DNA of 47,934 nt from the NCBI RefSeq assembly GCF_026991495.1, contig NZ_JALXBJ010000058.1:1-47934 (forward strand). The letters run 5' to 3'. Position numbers and translations under genes: made by a program. The DNA comes from Thermococcus sp. GTDB lineage: Archaea > Methanobacteriota_B > Thermococci > Thermococcales > Thermococcaceae. Below are positions 8,376-16,450 of this stretch, piece by piece; position 1 is the first letter of the stretch; each line of letters opens with the position of its first letter. The notes below the pieces were generated by a model. The model did no database searches and had not been told where the DNA came from. It worked only from the letters and a program-made list of their open reading frames with translations.

Positions 8376-8388
8376 TTTCGTTGTTTGC
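8376..8388 (+). promoter_or_regulatory. 13-bp motif shared with the leader of the first Vps4-like gene
   Basis: TTTCGTTGTTTGC occurs here, 30 nt before the ESCRT-III-like gene at 8418. It occurs again exactly at 35933-35945, 26 nt before the Vps4-like gene at 35971. Both copies begin within a few bases of the stop codon of the preceding gene. A shared regulatory or RNA signal is possible, but its function is unknown. Confidence 0.4.
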
Positions 8389-8417
8389 CTGAATAACGCT
8401 CGCTGGAGGTGTTTGGA

Positions 8418-9011
8418 ATGGGAATCCGCGACATGTTTGGGAGGAAGAACACCATAGAGAAGCTCTCGCTGAGGGAGCTCCAGGCTGAGGAGATAAGGCT
8501 GAAGAACAGGCTTGAGCGCCTCAAGAAGGACATCAACCAGATCGAGAAGAAAAAGAAGCAGCTCTTCCAGGAGGGCATAGGGGCTGACAAGCTCAAGAAG
8601 AAGATGCTCGCGCAGGAGATTAAGGGCCTCGACATGGAGCAGAAGCTCAAGCTCAAGGACTTCACGACCGCGCAGAAGCAGTACACCCTAATCAAGAACA
8701 TGATAATCGTCAAGAAGTACGAGAAGGAGCTGAGGAAAGTTGGTGTGTGGGAGAAGCTCGCAAACGTCGAGCCGGAGCAGCTCGAGCAGGCCCTCATAAA
8801 GGTCAACCTCGACGGGAAGGAGTTTGACGAGATGGTCGGCAGCCTCAACAGGGTATTCGAGATGGAGGTGGCGGAGTTCGAGGAGACCGAGGATCAGACC
8901 GAGAGGGAGCTAATGAAGGCATGGAGCCAGGTCGAGGCCGGCGAAGCGGACGTTGAGGAGGTAGCGGAGAAGGTCGCCTCGCGCGTGGAAAAAGAGGAGG
9001 AGGAAGAGTGA
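8418..9011 (+). CDS. ESCRT-III/Snf7-like charged helical protein (paralogue A)
   Basis: This 197-residue, almost entirely helical protein has a basic N-terminal half with a long helical hairpin (about 14-100), a conserved W-E-x-L turn, and an acidic C-terminal tail ending in poly-Glu. That layout (basic helical core, acidic regulatory tail) and the length are typical of ESCRT-III/CdvB proteins, which polymerise on membranes and are remodelled by Vps4. The start ATG 8418 has GGAGGT seven nucleotides upstream. The next gene overlaps it by one base (TGATG) and is a clear paralogue: both have an acidic tail of the form EXGE-x4-E-x-x-AEKV. A generic coiled-coil or PspA-like protein remains possible. 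Confidence 0.6.
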   Translation: MGIRDMFGRKNTIEKLSLRELQAEEIRLKNRLERLKKDINQIEKKKKQLFQEGIGADKLKKKMLAQEIKGLDMEQKLKLKDFTTAQKQYTLIKNMIIVKKYEKELRKVGVWEKLANVEPEQLEQALIKVNLDGKEFDEMVGSLNRVFEMEVAEFEETEDQTERELMKAWSQVEAGEADVEEVAEKVASRVEKEEEEE

Positions 9012-9628
9012 TGGCCATCTTCTCCCGCTTTTTCGGGAAGAAGAACCCCCTCGACATACCCCTGCCGAAGCTGAAGGAGAGCCAGATAAAGCTGGACTAC
9101 CAGATCCAGAAGATCGAGAACGAGATAGCGAGCATAGACCGCGAGATAGCCGAGCTCTTCGAGAGGGCCAAGAAGGCCAGAAGCAAGAGCGAGGAGCTGA
9201 CGATAGCGACCAAAATAAAGACGCTGAACCAGCGCAAGAAGAACCTCCAGGCGACGCACATGCAGCTCAACAAGCAGCTCATGCTCATAAGCAACCTCAC
9301 CATAATCAAGGAGAACGAGGCCATCCTGAAGGGAACGCCAACGTGGGAGATGCTCAGGAACATGTCTCCCGAGGAGCTTGAGAGGAACTTGGCGAGCATG
9401 CAGCTCGATGCCCAGAACTTCAACGAGAACCTCAACCAGATGCTCGGCATAACCGACCAGACGCTGAGCGTTGGCGCCAACTTCGAGGAGGACGAGGAGT
9501 TAGCGGAGATAATGAGGACCATCCACGCGGTCAAGGAGGGCGAGCTTGAGCCTGAAACTGCAGCGGAAAAGGTTTCCGGCGAGGAGAAGGAGAAGAAAAA
9601 GGAGTGGCTGGAGGTGGAGGAGGTTTGA
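9011..9628 (+). CDS. ESCRT-III/Snf7-like charged helical protein (paralogue B)
   Basis: This 205-residue helical protein has the same plan as its upstream neighbour: an N-terminal FSRFFGKKN patch, a helical hairpin (about 20-105), a TWEML turn, a repeated LxxMQLDAQNF helix, and an acidic tail with ETAAEKV. ATG 9011 shares its A with the TGA of the upstream gene, so translation is likely coupled and a 1:1 heteropolymer is plausible. No membrane helix or signal is present; the N-terminal aromatic/basic patch could bind membrane. T-rich DNA directly after the stop (9629-9636) is a probable terminator. The family assignment rests on architecture and on resemblance to the protein at 45267. Confidence 0.58.
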   Translation: MAIFSRFFGKKNPLDIPLPKLKESQIKLDYQIQKIENEIASIDREIAELFERAKKARSKSEELTIATKIKTLNQRKKNLQATHMQLNKQLMLISNLTIIKENEAILKGTPTWEMLRNMSPEELERNLASMQLDAQNFNENLNQMLGITDQTLSVGANFEEDEELAEIMRTIHAVKEGELEPETAAEKVSGEEKEKKKEWLEVEEV

Positions 9629-9636
9629 TTTTTTTT
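9629..9636 (+). terminator. Oligo-T terminator after the ESCRT-III-like pair
   Basis: Eight consecutive T residues follow the TGA stop directly. Archaeal RNA polymerase terminates at such T runs without needing a hairpin. The ATPase gene at 9658 starts only 21 nt later, so its transcript may arise by readthrough or from a promoter overlapping this run. Confidence 0.55.
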
Positions 9637-9643
9637 ACTTTAT

Positions 9644-9782
9644 TGGGGGTGGTTTGAGTGTTCTTTGACAGGGAGCGTGAGCTGGGGAAACTGCTGAGGC
9701 TGGTTTCGGCCGAGCCCAACCTGATAACTTTCGTCTACGGGCCGATTAACAGCGGGAAAACGGCTTTAATGGCCGAGTTCGT
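9644..9782 (+). repeat. Perfect 139-bp direct repeat, copy 1
   Basis: Bases 9644-9782 are identical to 10655-10793. The repeat covers the RBS, GTG start and first 41 codons, including the P-loop, of two tandem ATPase genes. A second perfect block of 98 bp pairs 10177-10274 with 11203-11300. Sequence between the blocks is diverged, which argues for gene conversion rather than a simple recent duplication. Confidence 0.97.
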
Positions 9783-10668
9783 CAAGAGGCTTTCCGATGA
9801 GTACGTGGTCTTCTACATAAACCTCAGGGGTCGCTTCGTGAACAGCTACGAGGACTTCATGAAGGTGCTCTTCAGCGTTAGGGAGGGATCATCCAAGGAG
9901 CTTTTGGCGGAGCTCCTCAAGAGCGGCTTAGCCTACGGGGGAATTCCCGTCCCGGAAAAGCTCTTCAAAAAGCTCATGGAGGAGGAAACGGAAGACGCCT
10001 TCCTCTTCCTTGAGGGGTACTTTGAAAAGCTCAGAGGCAGGGGGAAGCGGCCCGTTTTAATCCTCGACGAGCTTCAAGTGATAGGCGACCTGAGGATAGA
10101 CGGCCCGCTGATTTACAGGCTCTTCAACTTCTTTGTCCACCTGACGAAGGAGACTCACTTAAGCCATGTTTTCGTCGTAACTTCGGACAGTCTCTTCATC
10201 GAGAGGGTTTACAGTGAGGCCATGCTTCAGGGCAGAGCGGATTACTTCCTCGTGGACGACTTTGACAGGGAGACCGCTTTAGCGTTCCTGAAAAGCGTGG
10301 GACTGAAAGATGATGAAGCAGAGATCGTCTGGGATCACTTCGGGGGCAAGCCTGTCTATTTGGCTGAAGCCCCAAAGCACAGGGACGAGCTGAAAGAATG
10401 GTGCCGTGGAGAGCTTGAGGATAAGGTTAGCTGGCTGGTCTTTTCCCTGAACTCCCTGAAAAAGAGCAAACCCGAGCTCTTCAAGGGAATCTTAGAGCTA
10501 TTTGATAAGTTCAGGGAATCCGAGGCCGCTGGTTGTGATGAACTGAGCGATTCCATCCTCTGGGCGGTTAAGAACAACCTCCTCTTCCTGAATCCGAGGA
10601 AGAGACTTCTAAGGCCCCAGGGGCGGCTTGAGCTTTTGGCGATAAGGAAGGTTCTGGGGGTGGTTTGA
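9658..10668 (+). CDS. Archaeal_ATPase-family P-loop ATPase, tandem copy 1
   Basis: This 336-residue protein has the N-terminal D-R-E-R-E-L motif of the Archaeal_ATPase family, a Walker A GPINSGKT at 28-35, a Walker B PVLILDELQ near 140, a sensor-like VVTSD, and a C-terminal region that ends soon after a winged helix. It lacks the PD-(D/E)XK nuclease seen in some related proteins of this window. The start is GTG 9658 behind GGGGGTGG. The family belongs to the STAND/MNS-like ATPases abundant in Thermococcales, whose cellular role is unproven. The stop abuts the GTG of the second copy, so the pair is one transcription unit. Confidence 0.85.
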   Translation: MFFDRERELGKLLRLVSAEPNLITFVYGPINSGKTALMAEFVKRLSDEYVVFYINLRGRFVNSYEDFMKVLFSVREGSSKELLAELLKSGLAYGGIPVPEKLFKKLMEEETEDAFLFLEGYFEKLRGRGKRPVLILDELQVIGDLRIDGPLIYRLFNFFVHLTKETHLSHVFVVTSDSLFIERVYSEAMLQGRADYFLVDDFDRETALAFLKSVGLKDDEAEIVWDHFGGKPVYLAEAPKHRDELKEWCRGELEDKVSWLVFSLNSLKKSKPELFKGILELFDKFRESEAAGCDELSDSILWAVKNNLLFLNPRKRLLRPQGRLELLAIRKVLGVV

Positions 10669-10793
10669 GTGTTCTTTGACAGGGAGCGTGAGCTGGGGAA
10701 ACTGCTGAGGCTGGTTTCGGCCGAGCCCAACCTGATAACTTTCGTCTACGGGCCGATTAACAGCGGGAAAACGGCTTTAATGGCCGAGTTCGT
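10655..10793 (+). repeat. Perfect 139-bp direct repeat, copy 2
   Basis: This is the second copy of the 139-bp block at 9644-9782, offset by 1011 bp. It includes the last codons of the first ATPase gene and the start of the second. The first gene therefore ends in sequence that matches its own leader, as expected for unequal recombination. Confidence 0.97.
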
Positions 10794-11676
10794 TAGAAAA
10801 CTTCCCGCCAACCACGTGGCCTTCTACATAAACCTGAGGAGAACCCCAGTTGCAAGCTACGGGGACTTCGTTGACGTGCTCTTCTCCGTCGAATTCAGGA
10901 ACAGGGTCAAAACAATTGGAGAGGCAGTTTCCCTCATCCTCTCCACTGGAAGGGAAGCCTTCGGCTTCCCTGTTCCGACAGAACTCCTCGAGAGAATAAC
11001 CAGGGAGAAGAAGCCGAAAAATGCCTTTGCATACATTGCAACCCTGATGGAGGAGGTTAGAAAAGCTGGCGAAAAGCCCGTTTTAATCCTCGACGAGCTT
11101 CAAGTGATTGGGGATTTAAAGGTCAACGGTTCGCTCATCTACGAGCTCTTCAACTTCCTCATCCACCTCACCAAAGAGACCCACTTGACCCACGTTTTCG
11201 TTGTAACTTCGGACAGTCTCTTCATCGAGAGGGTTTACAGTGAGGCCATGCTTCAGGGCAGAGCGGATTACTTCCTCGTGGACGACTTTGACAGGGAGAC
11301 GGCTTTGGAGTTCTTAAAAAATCAGGGGCTGAGCGATGGTGAGGTGGAACTTGTGTGGAACCACTTTGGAGGCAAGCCCGTCTATTTGGCTGAAGCGCCA
11401 AAGCACAGGGACGAGCTGGAAGAGTGGTGCGAGAGAACGCTGAGGCTCAGGGTTCAGTCCATAAACGCCCTCGTTTATGGCAGGAAGAACATGATAAGCC
11501 TCCTGAAGGAGTTCAGGGATAGGGATGAGGTACCCTTCGACGGACGGGTCAATAAGGCCCTGAAAGAGCTCGTCAAAGCCAACGTCCTCTTCGTTGACCC
11601 GCTGAACGGTGTTGTTAAACCCCAGGGGCGGCTTGAGCTTCTGGCGATAAGAAAGGCTCTGGAGGTGATAAGATGA
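10669..11676 (+). CDS. Archaeal_ATPase-family P-loop ATPase, tandem copy 2
   Basis: This 335-residue paralogue of the preceding gene has an identical first 41 residues, the same Walker A at 28-35, and a Walker B ILDELQVIGDL. The block around VTSDSLFIERVYSE is identical at DNA level. The middle (about 45-130) and the C-terminal winged-helix part (about 260-335) differ. Conserved catalytic core with divergent flanks suggests that the two proteins recognise different partners or DNA. It starts directly after the TGA of copy 1 and ends in an ATGA overlap with a 42-codon ORF ahead of a kinase gene. Confidence 0.85.
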   Translation: MFFDRERELGKLLRLVSAEPNLITFVYGPINSGKTALMAEFVRKLPANHVAFYINLRRTPVASYGDFVDVLFSVEFRNRVKTIGEAVSLILSTGREAFGFPVPTELLERITREKKPKNAFAYIATLMEEVRKAGEKPVLILDELQVIGDLKVNGSLIYELFNFLIHLTKETHLTHVFVVTSDSLFIERVYSEAMLQGRADYFLVDDFDRETALEFLKNQGLSDGEVELVWNHFGGKPVYLAEAPKHRDELEEWCERTLRLRVQSINALVYGRKNMISLLKEFRDRDEVPFDGRVNKALKELVKANVLFVDPLNGVVKPQGRLELLAIRKALEVIR

Positions 11677-11801
11677 GGAAGGCCACCGCGCTGATGATTT
11701 CAATGCTCCCAACAGCTGAACTGATGGGAAGGTCGGAGGGAAGGAGGAGTCTCAATTTTTGGCTGGTACTCAAAAAAGTGGGCAGAAGGTGGAGACTATG
11801 A
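11673..11801 (+). CDS. Small ORF (42 aa) coupled to the downstream kinase gene
   Basis: An ATG at 11673 overlaps the preceding stop (ATGA) and sits three nucleotides after a near-ideal GGAGGTGATAAG site. The 42-codon frame ends in a TGA (11799-11801) that overlaps the ATG of the kinase gene at 11798. It begins MRKATALMISMLP, resembling the signal peptide of the kinase at 140 (MRKASLLIVLL), so it may be the remnant of a lost sensor gene. Alternatively it is a leader peptide that couples translation. There is no recognisable domain. Confidence 0.4.
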   Translation: MRKATALMISMLPTAELMGRSEGRRSLNFWLVLKKVGRRWRL

Positions 11802-14800
11802 GAAAGGTGTTCATGATTCTTATAGTGGTTCTTTTCATTATGGGCACTGCAGGAGTAACTCTAAAAGATGTCCACGCAGAGATCAAATACTCAGAGAAAA
11901 CCATCTTCTTTGACGACTTTGAAGGTTATCCATTGGGAAGTTACCCTTCTTCGAACTGGATCTTAGACTACGATGGGGCGGGGGAGGAATACCAGAAAAT
12001 AGTTTCAAATCCTGTGAAGTCAGGCTCCAAGGCGTTCCGGATGCTCTCGGCACAAGGTTGTTGGGCGGCAGTTTCTGAACATAAGTTTGATTCCGATGCA
12101 GACATAATTGGATTCGAAGCTGACGTATGGGCTGAGAGCTACGGAACCGAGGGCTGTGGAGGAGACAAAACCAGCGTAATTAGAGTTGCATTCTGGAATG
12201 GAAACCTGGACTCGTGGGGTAGGTACTATGCAGATGTCATTTTTAGACATAACGGAATTGCCTATGCGTATTCAGAGGGAGAGGAGCACCAGCTAACCTC
12301 CTGGAAACCTCAGACGTGGTACCATGTAAAAGTCATTTTAAACAGAAAAACAAACACATACGACGTTTACATAAATGGAAAGCTCGTCGCCGACGATATA
12401 CCAGTGGAACACAGCGACACTGAGAACATAAATGCAATAGTCCTGACGGCAGGACATGCAAATGCTAATGTTGTCTTTGATAACGTCAGGATATTTGAGG
12501 TTGAGTCCTCTTCAAGTTCCCAGTTTCAGCCTGCCCCTCCAAAAACAGTCGAATACCTCTCACCCGAAGACCTCTCCAAGTGGAAGTACTATCGTGAAGT
12601 TACTATAAGAGAGCAGTCAGGGCAAACGCTTGAGAACTTTCAGGTTTTAATTGAACTCAACTCAGACAACTTCGACTTCTCCAAGGCTAAGCCAGATGGA
12701 AGCGACATCAGGATTGTCGATGAGGACGGCAACTTCTTGCCCTACTGGATTGAGGAGTGGAACGTGAGTGCGAAGAGGGCCAAAATATGGACGATAGTTC
12801 CAAGGATCCCAGCGAACGGCGAGGTCAAACTCAAGCTCTACTACGGTAACCCGAACGCCCAGAGCAGGAGCGACGGGGAGAAAGTGTTTGAGTTTTTTGA
12901 TGACTTCAACGGAAACCAGTTGGATACGGGTAAATGGGAACCGTTCTACGGTACCGTGGATGACGGTTATATACACATATATAGTGAGAGCTCTTCAAAG
13001 ATTTCTGTTGGGGATAGTATATTAAAATTGTACATAACCCCAAGCGACTGGGATTTAAATGATCATGATGTATTTACTAGGGGAATACTGTCAAGAGTAG
13101 GATTCCCTCAGAACAGTGTTCTGGAAGCTAAATTAGTCAAAGCCCATTATCCCGATGGCGGAGGTAATAACGGACTTTTCGTTGGTCAGTTCTTTAGTTC
13201 AGAGAAAGAAGCCAAGGGCATATCATTCAGGAATAGTGTGGAATCTTATGGGGATACATACCTGTTCTTTGAGATCAATAAAGCAACTTGGGATAACGTT
13301 GTTAACTATGGGACGCAGGTATACGAGAGCGGGATATACCAGTTATCCCGTATTGGAAGTGACAAATGGGCAGCAAAGTTCTTAGATTTGAATAGAAACG
13401 TACTTGCTGATTTAGGAACCACAGAAGATGAACTTAGTGATTTAAGGTTCTCCTTAGAAGTGGCAAACTGGTATGAACCATCATATGTTAGCGCGGAGTT
13501 CGATTGGATCCTCGTCCGCAAATACGCCCCCAAAGACCCAGTTGCCTTCGTTGGAAGCAAGGTTAGGCTAACAGGTTCCTCCACCACTCAAACAACCACA
13601 ACTTCCCCGGCCTCCACGAGCACCACAACGACGACAAACAGCCCTGCAGTGACCACAACGTCAACGGTCACAACAACTACTACAACTACCTCAACCCTCG
13701 CTCCCATCGCCAGCTCGGCCATAAACACCGCCAAAAACGTCCTTTCAAAGGTGCCAAGCTCCGTGGACACGGGCGATGCCCAGACAATGCTCGACGAGGC
13801 CCAGAAAGCCTATGAAAACGGCGACTACGAACTCGCTAAGAAGTTCGCTGAAACTGCCCAGGCTCTGGCCGTTAAGTCCTACTACGACACCCTAAGGGTG
13901 GAAGTCCAGGCAAAGGAGAACCAGGGCTACGACGTTTCAAAGGCCAGAGACCTTCTCCAGCAGGCCTACGATGCTTACAACTCCAAAGACTACACGAGGG
14001 CGCTTGACATCCTCCTCCAGGCTGACAAGGCATTGAAGGCGGTTGCTCCTCTCAAAGGAATAGACTACACCAGATACGGCCTTTACGGCGGAGTCCTCAT
14101 CGGCCTCATCGGGATGGTCGCTGCCCTCCGCAGGAGGAGCAGCGGCAAAAAGGAGCACCTCCGCGCCGAGTTTGGCTCCCTCATCAACTCCGGCGACAAC
14201 ATCGTTGACAAAGACCCCTTTAGCGCCCTTGAATACTACTCCAAGGCCTTCAAAGTGGCGAAGGGCCTCGGTGAGGCTTCCTCGATAGCTCAAGCCGAAG
14301 AGAAGCTCAACACAGTCCGCGGTACTGTGACCGGGGAGATAAACTCCCTTCTGACCAAAGGAGATACCGTCCTCAAGAAAGGGGACTACGACAAGGCGTT
14401 GGCATACTACCGTGAGGCCCTCAGCCTGGCGGAGAAGCTCCACGATCAGCGGAAGGGCGAGGAGATACAGAGGAAAATGGAGAACGTTCACAGGGTCAGG
14501 AGGATAAGAGAGCTCACATCTGAAGGCGATGTTTTGATGGAACAGGAGAAGTACTCGGAGGCACTGAAGAAGTACAAAGAGGCCCTGTCCATTGCCAAAG
14601 AGCTCGGCGACGCCTACTTCATAGAGCTCCTCAAGGGCAGAACATCAAAGGCCAACGAGGTCGTTGAGAGCATCAACCGCGAGGTTTCCTCGCTCGTGGC
14701 CGAAGCGGAGAGGGCAATGATGGACGAGGACTATGAAAGCGCAAGGGAAAAGCTATCGCAGGCCATAGTCCTCGCCGAGAAAATAGGTGGCACGGTGAGC

Positions 14801-16423
14801 GTCGAGGAGATAAAAGAGAAGCTTGAGGAGGCAAAGGCCAGAAAAGAGCTCAACGAGAAGCTTAAGGTAGCGAGGGAAAGCAAGGACTACTCCAAAGCAC
14901 TATCCCTTTACCGCGAGGCCCTCAGGCTTGCCCAGCAACTCGGCGACGAGAGGATTGCCGCTCAGATTAACTCCGAGGTCAGGGAGGTTGAGAAGGCCCA
15001 CCTCCTTGAGACCCTCAGGAAGGGTATAGAGCTCATCCTGCCGAGGGAGATTCCCTACGGCAGGGAGAGCACGCTGAGCATCAACGTTGAGAACAAACTT
15101 GACGTGCCAATAGAGAACCTCACCATAGACCTGTCCGAGCTGTCGGCATACTTCACAATGGAAACTGAAAGCGTTACATTCCCGCCGATAAAGCCCGGTA
15201 GGAGGCTCGGAAAGGACATAAGAATAACGCCGCAGTTCAAGGGCGACTTCGACTTCAGCGTTAAGATATCTTCCAACATTGGCGAGACGGCTAAGTCACT
15301 TAAGATCAAGGTCGGGGACTACTATTCACCGGCTCAGTTCACTCCGAAGCCTCTCACTCCAAAGGCCGCCCCCGAGGAGCTGAGCGCTCTCTACGATGAC
15401 TTCCAGTACATAGGCGAGGGCGGCTTCGCGAGGGTCTTTAAAGCCAAGAGGAAGAGGGACGGTAAGGTTGTCGCGGTCAAAGTCCCGAAGACCCTCGACC
15501 CTGCAACCGGCAAGGCCTTCGTCAGGGAAATAAGCAACTGGCTCCACTTAAAGCACCCGAACATAGTTGAACTCTACGACGTCAACGTCATCCCGATTCC
15601 GTACCTTGAGATGGAGTACTGCGAAGGCTCGCTGGCGAGGCTCGGGAAGCCGATGGACGTTGAGAGGGCATCCCAGATAGTCTTCAACATCGCTGAAGGC
15701 CTGAAGTACGCCCACGCTAAGAGGATAATCCACCGCGACCTCAAACCGAGCAACATCCTCCTCAAGAGCGGGATCCCGAAGATAAGCGACTGGGGTTTGA
15801 GCAAGGTCATGAGCGAGAGCCGCTCCTCAACGCTCTCAAGCTTCACCCCCTACTACGCCTCGCCGGAGCAGCTATCCCCGAGGCGCTTCGGCGGAACGGA
15901 CGAGAGGACGGACATCTGGCAGCTTGGGGTTCTCTTCTACGAGCTCGTCACTGGAAAGCTCCCCTTCGAGGGCCGCGATCTCGGCGAGGTGACCTACGCG
16001 ATAATCAACGAAGAGCCGGTTCCGCCGGGCCAGCTGAACCCCGAGGCCAAGGCCGTTGAGCCCATCATTATGAAGATGCTCGCAAAGAGGAAGGAGGAGC
16101 GCTACGCGAGCGTCGCCGAACTCCAGAGGGATCTCGCAGAGATACTGAACATGACCTACGTTGAAGGCCTCAGAAAGAGCACCGACCTGAAGAGGACGGT
16201 CTTCTACATAGGCGACTTGGCGTTGATCAACCTCAAAGCCGGCAACACCGCTGAGGCCCTGAAGTACCTCTTAGAGCTGAGGGACTACGCCGGCAGATAC
16301 GGGAGGGATCTCGACAACCTCATCGAGCAGGTGAAGCTCGCGGTTGAGGAGGGGGTTAAGCTCGGCGAGGAGGCAGTTGTGAAGGCGGACGTGATAGTGC
16401 ACCAGATAAAGATGGGGCGCTGA
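11798..16423 (+). CDS. Transmembrane Ser/Thr kinase with LamG-like/DUF2341 ectodomain
   Basis: This 1541-residue protein has a signal peptide (1 to about 27), a LamG/ConA-like jelly roll (about 30-245), a DUF2341 domain (about 262-350, WKYYREVTI through LKLYYGNPN), a second jelly-roll region (about 360-585), a Thr-rich, probably glycosylated linker (about 591-635), helical repeats, and a membrane helix near 760-780. The cytosolic part has TPR-like repeats, an Ig-like module, and a kinase from about 1201 with GEGGFARV, VAVK, HRD at 1312-1314 and DWG at 1331-1333, then the conserved helical tail. ATG 11798 with GGTGGA upstream is preferred over the TTG at 11759. LamG and DUF2341 domains often bind glycans, so a polysaccharide sensor is plausible. 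The ectodomain is AT-rich; line 13021-13080 has 19 G+C in 60. Confidence 0.9.
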   Translation: MRKVFMILIVVLFIMGTAGVTLKDVHAEIKYSEKTIFFDDFEGYPLGSYPSSNWILDYDGAGEEYQKIVSNPVKSGSKAFRMLSAQGCWAAVSEHKFDSDADIIGFEADVWAESYGTEGCGGDKTSVIRVAFWNGNLDSWGRYYADVIFRHNGIAYAYSEGEEHQLTSWKPQTWYHVKVILNRKTNTYDVYINGKLVADDIPVEHSDTENINAIVLTAGHANANVVFDNVRIFEVESSSSSQFQPAPPKTVEYLSPEDLSKWKYYREVTIREQSGQTLENFQVLIELNSDNFDFSKAKPDGSDIRIVDEDGNFLPYWIEEWNVSAKRAKIWTIVPRIPANGEVKLKLYYGNPNAQSRSDGEKVFEFFDDFNGNQLDTGKWEPFYGTVDDGYIHIYSESSSKISVGDSILKLYITPSDWDLNDHDVFTRGILSRVGFPQNSVLEAKLVKAHYPDGGGNNGLFVGQFFSSEKEAKGISFRNSVESYGDTYLFFEINKATWDNVVNYGTQVYESGIYQLSRIGSDKWAAKFLDLNRNVLADLGTTEDELSDLRFSLEVANWYEPSYVSAEFDWILVRKYAPKDPVAFVGSKVRLTGSSTTQTTTTSPASTSTTTTTNSPAVTTTSTVTTTTTTTSTLAPIASSAINTAKNVLSKVPSSVDTGDAQTMLDEAQKAYENGDYELAKKFAETAQALAVKSYYDTLRVEVQAKENQGYDVSKARDLLQQAYDAYNSKDYTRALDILLQADKALKAVAPLKGIDYTRYGLYGGVLIGLIGMVAALRRRSSGKKEHLRAEFGSLINSGDNIVDKDPFSALEYYSKAFKVAKGLGEASSIAQAEEKLNTVRGTVTGEINSLLTKGDTVLKKGDYDKALAYYREALSLAEKLHDQRKGEEIQRKMENVHRVRRIRELTSEGDVLMEQEKYSEALKKYKEALSIAKELGDAYFIELLKGRTSKANEVVESINREVSSLVAEAERAMMDEDYESAREKLSQAIVLAEKIGGTVSVEEIKEKLEEAKARKELNEKLKVARESKDYSKALSLYREALRLAQQLGDERIAAQINSEVREVEKAHLLETLRKGIELILPREIPYGRESTLSINVENKLDVPIENLTIDLSELSAYFTMETESVTFPPIKPGRRLGKDIRITPQFKGDFDFSVKISSNIGETAKSLKIKVGDYYSPAQFTPKPLTPKAAPEELSALYDDFQYIGEGGFARVFKAKRKRDGKVVAVKVPKTLDPATGKAFVREISNWLHLKHPNIVELYDVNVIPIPYLEMEYCEGSLARLGKPMDVERASQIVFNIAEGLKYAHAKRIIHRDLKPSNILLKSGIPKISDWGLSKVMSESRSSTLSSFTPYYASPEQLSPRRFGGTDERTDIWQLGVLFYELVTGKLPFEGRDLGEVTYAIINEEPVPPGQLNPEAKAVEPIIMKMLAKRKEERYASVAELQRDLAEILNMTYVEGLRKSTDLKRTVFYIGDLALINLKAGNTAEALKYLLELRDYAGRYGRDLDNLIEQVKLAVEEGVKLGEEAVVKADVIVHQIKMGR

Positions 16424-16429
16424 GCCCCT

Positions 16430-16440
16430 TTTAAAATTTG
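16430..16440 (+). promoter_or_regulatory. Possible TATA element before the short membrane kinase
   Basis: TTTTAAAATTT lies between the stop of the large kinase and the start at 16451. It could be a TATA box for a nearly leaderless transcript or simply part of a terminator. The short spacing to the start makes an internal promoter uncertain. Confidence 0.25.
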
Positions 16441-16450
16441 AGCGGTGGGG

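Noticed and set aside
9629..9657. Operator repeat before the tandem ATPase pair, like those before other ATPase genes
   Set aside because: Only a T run and a GGGGGTGG site are present. No palindrome or phased repeat is seen.
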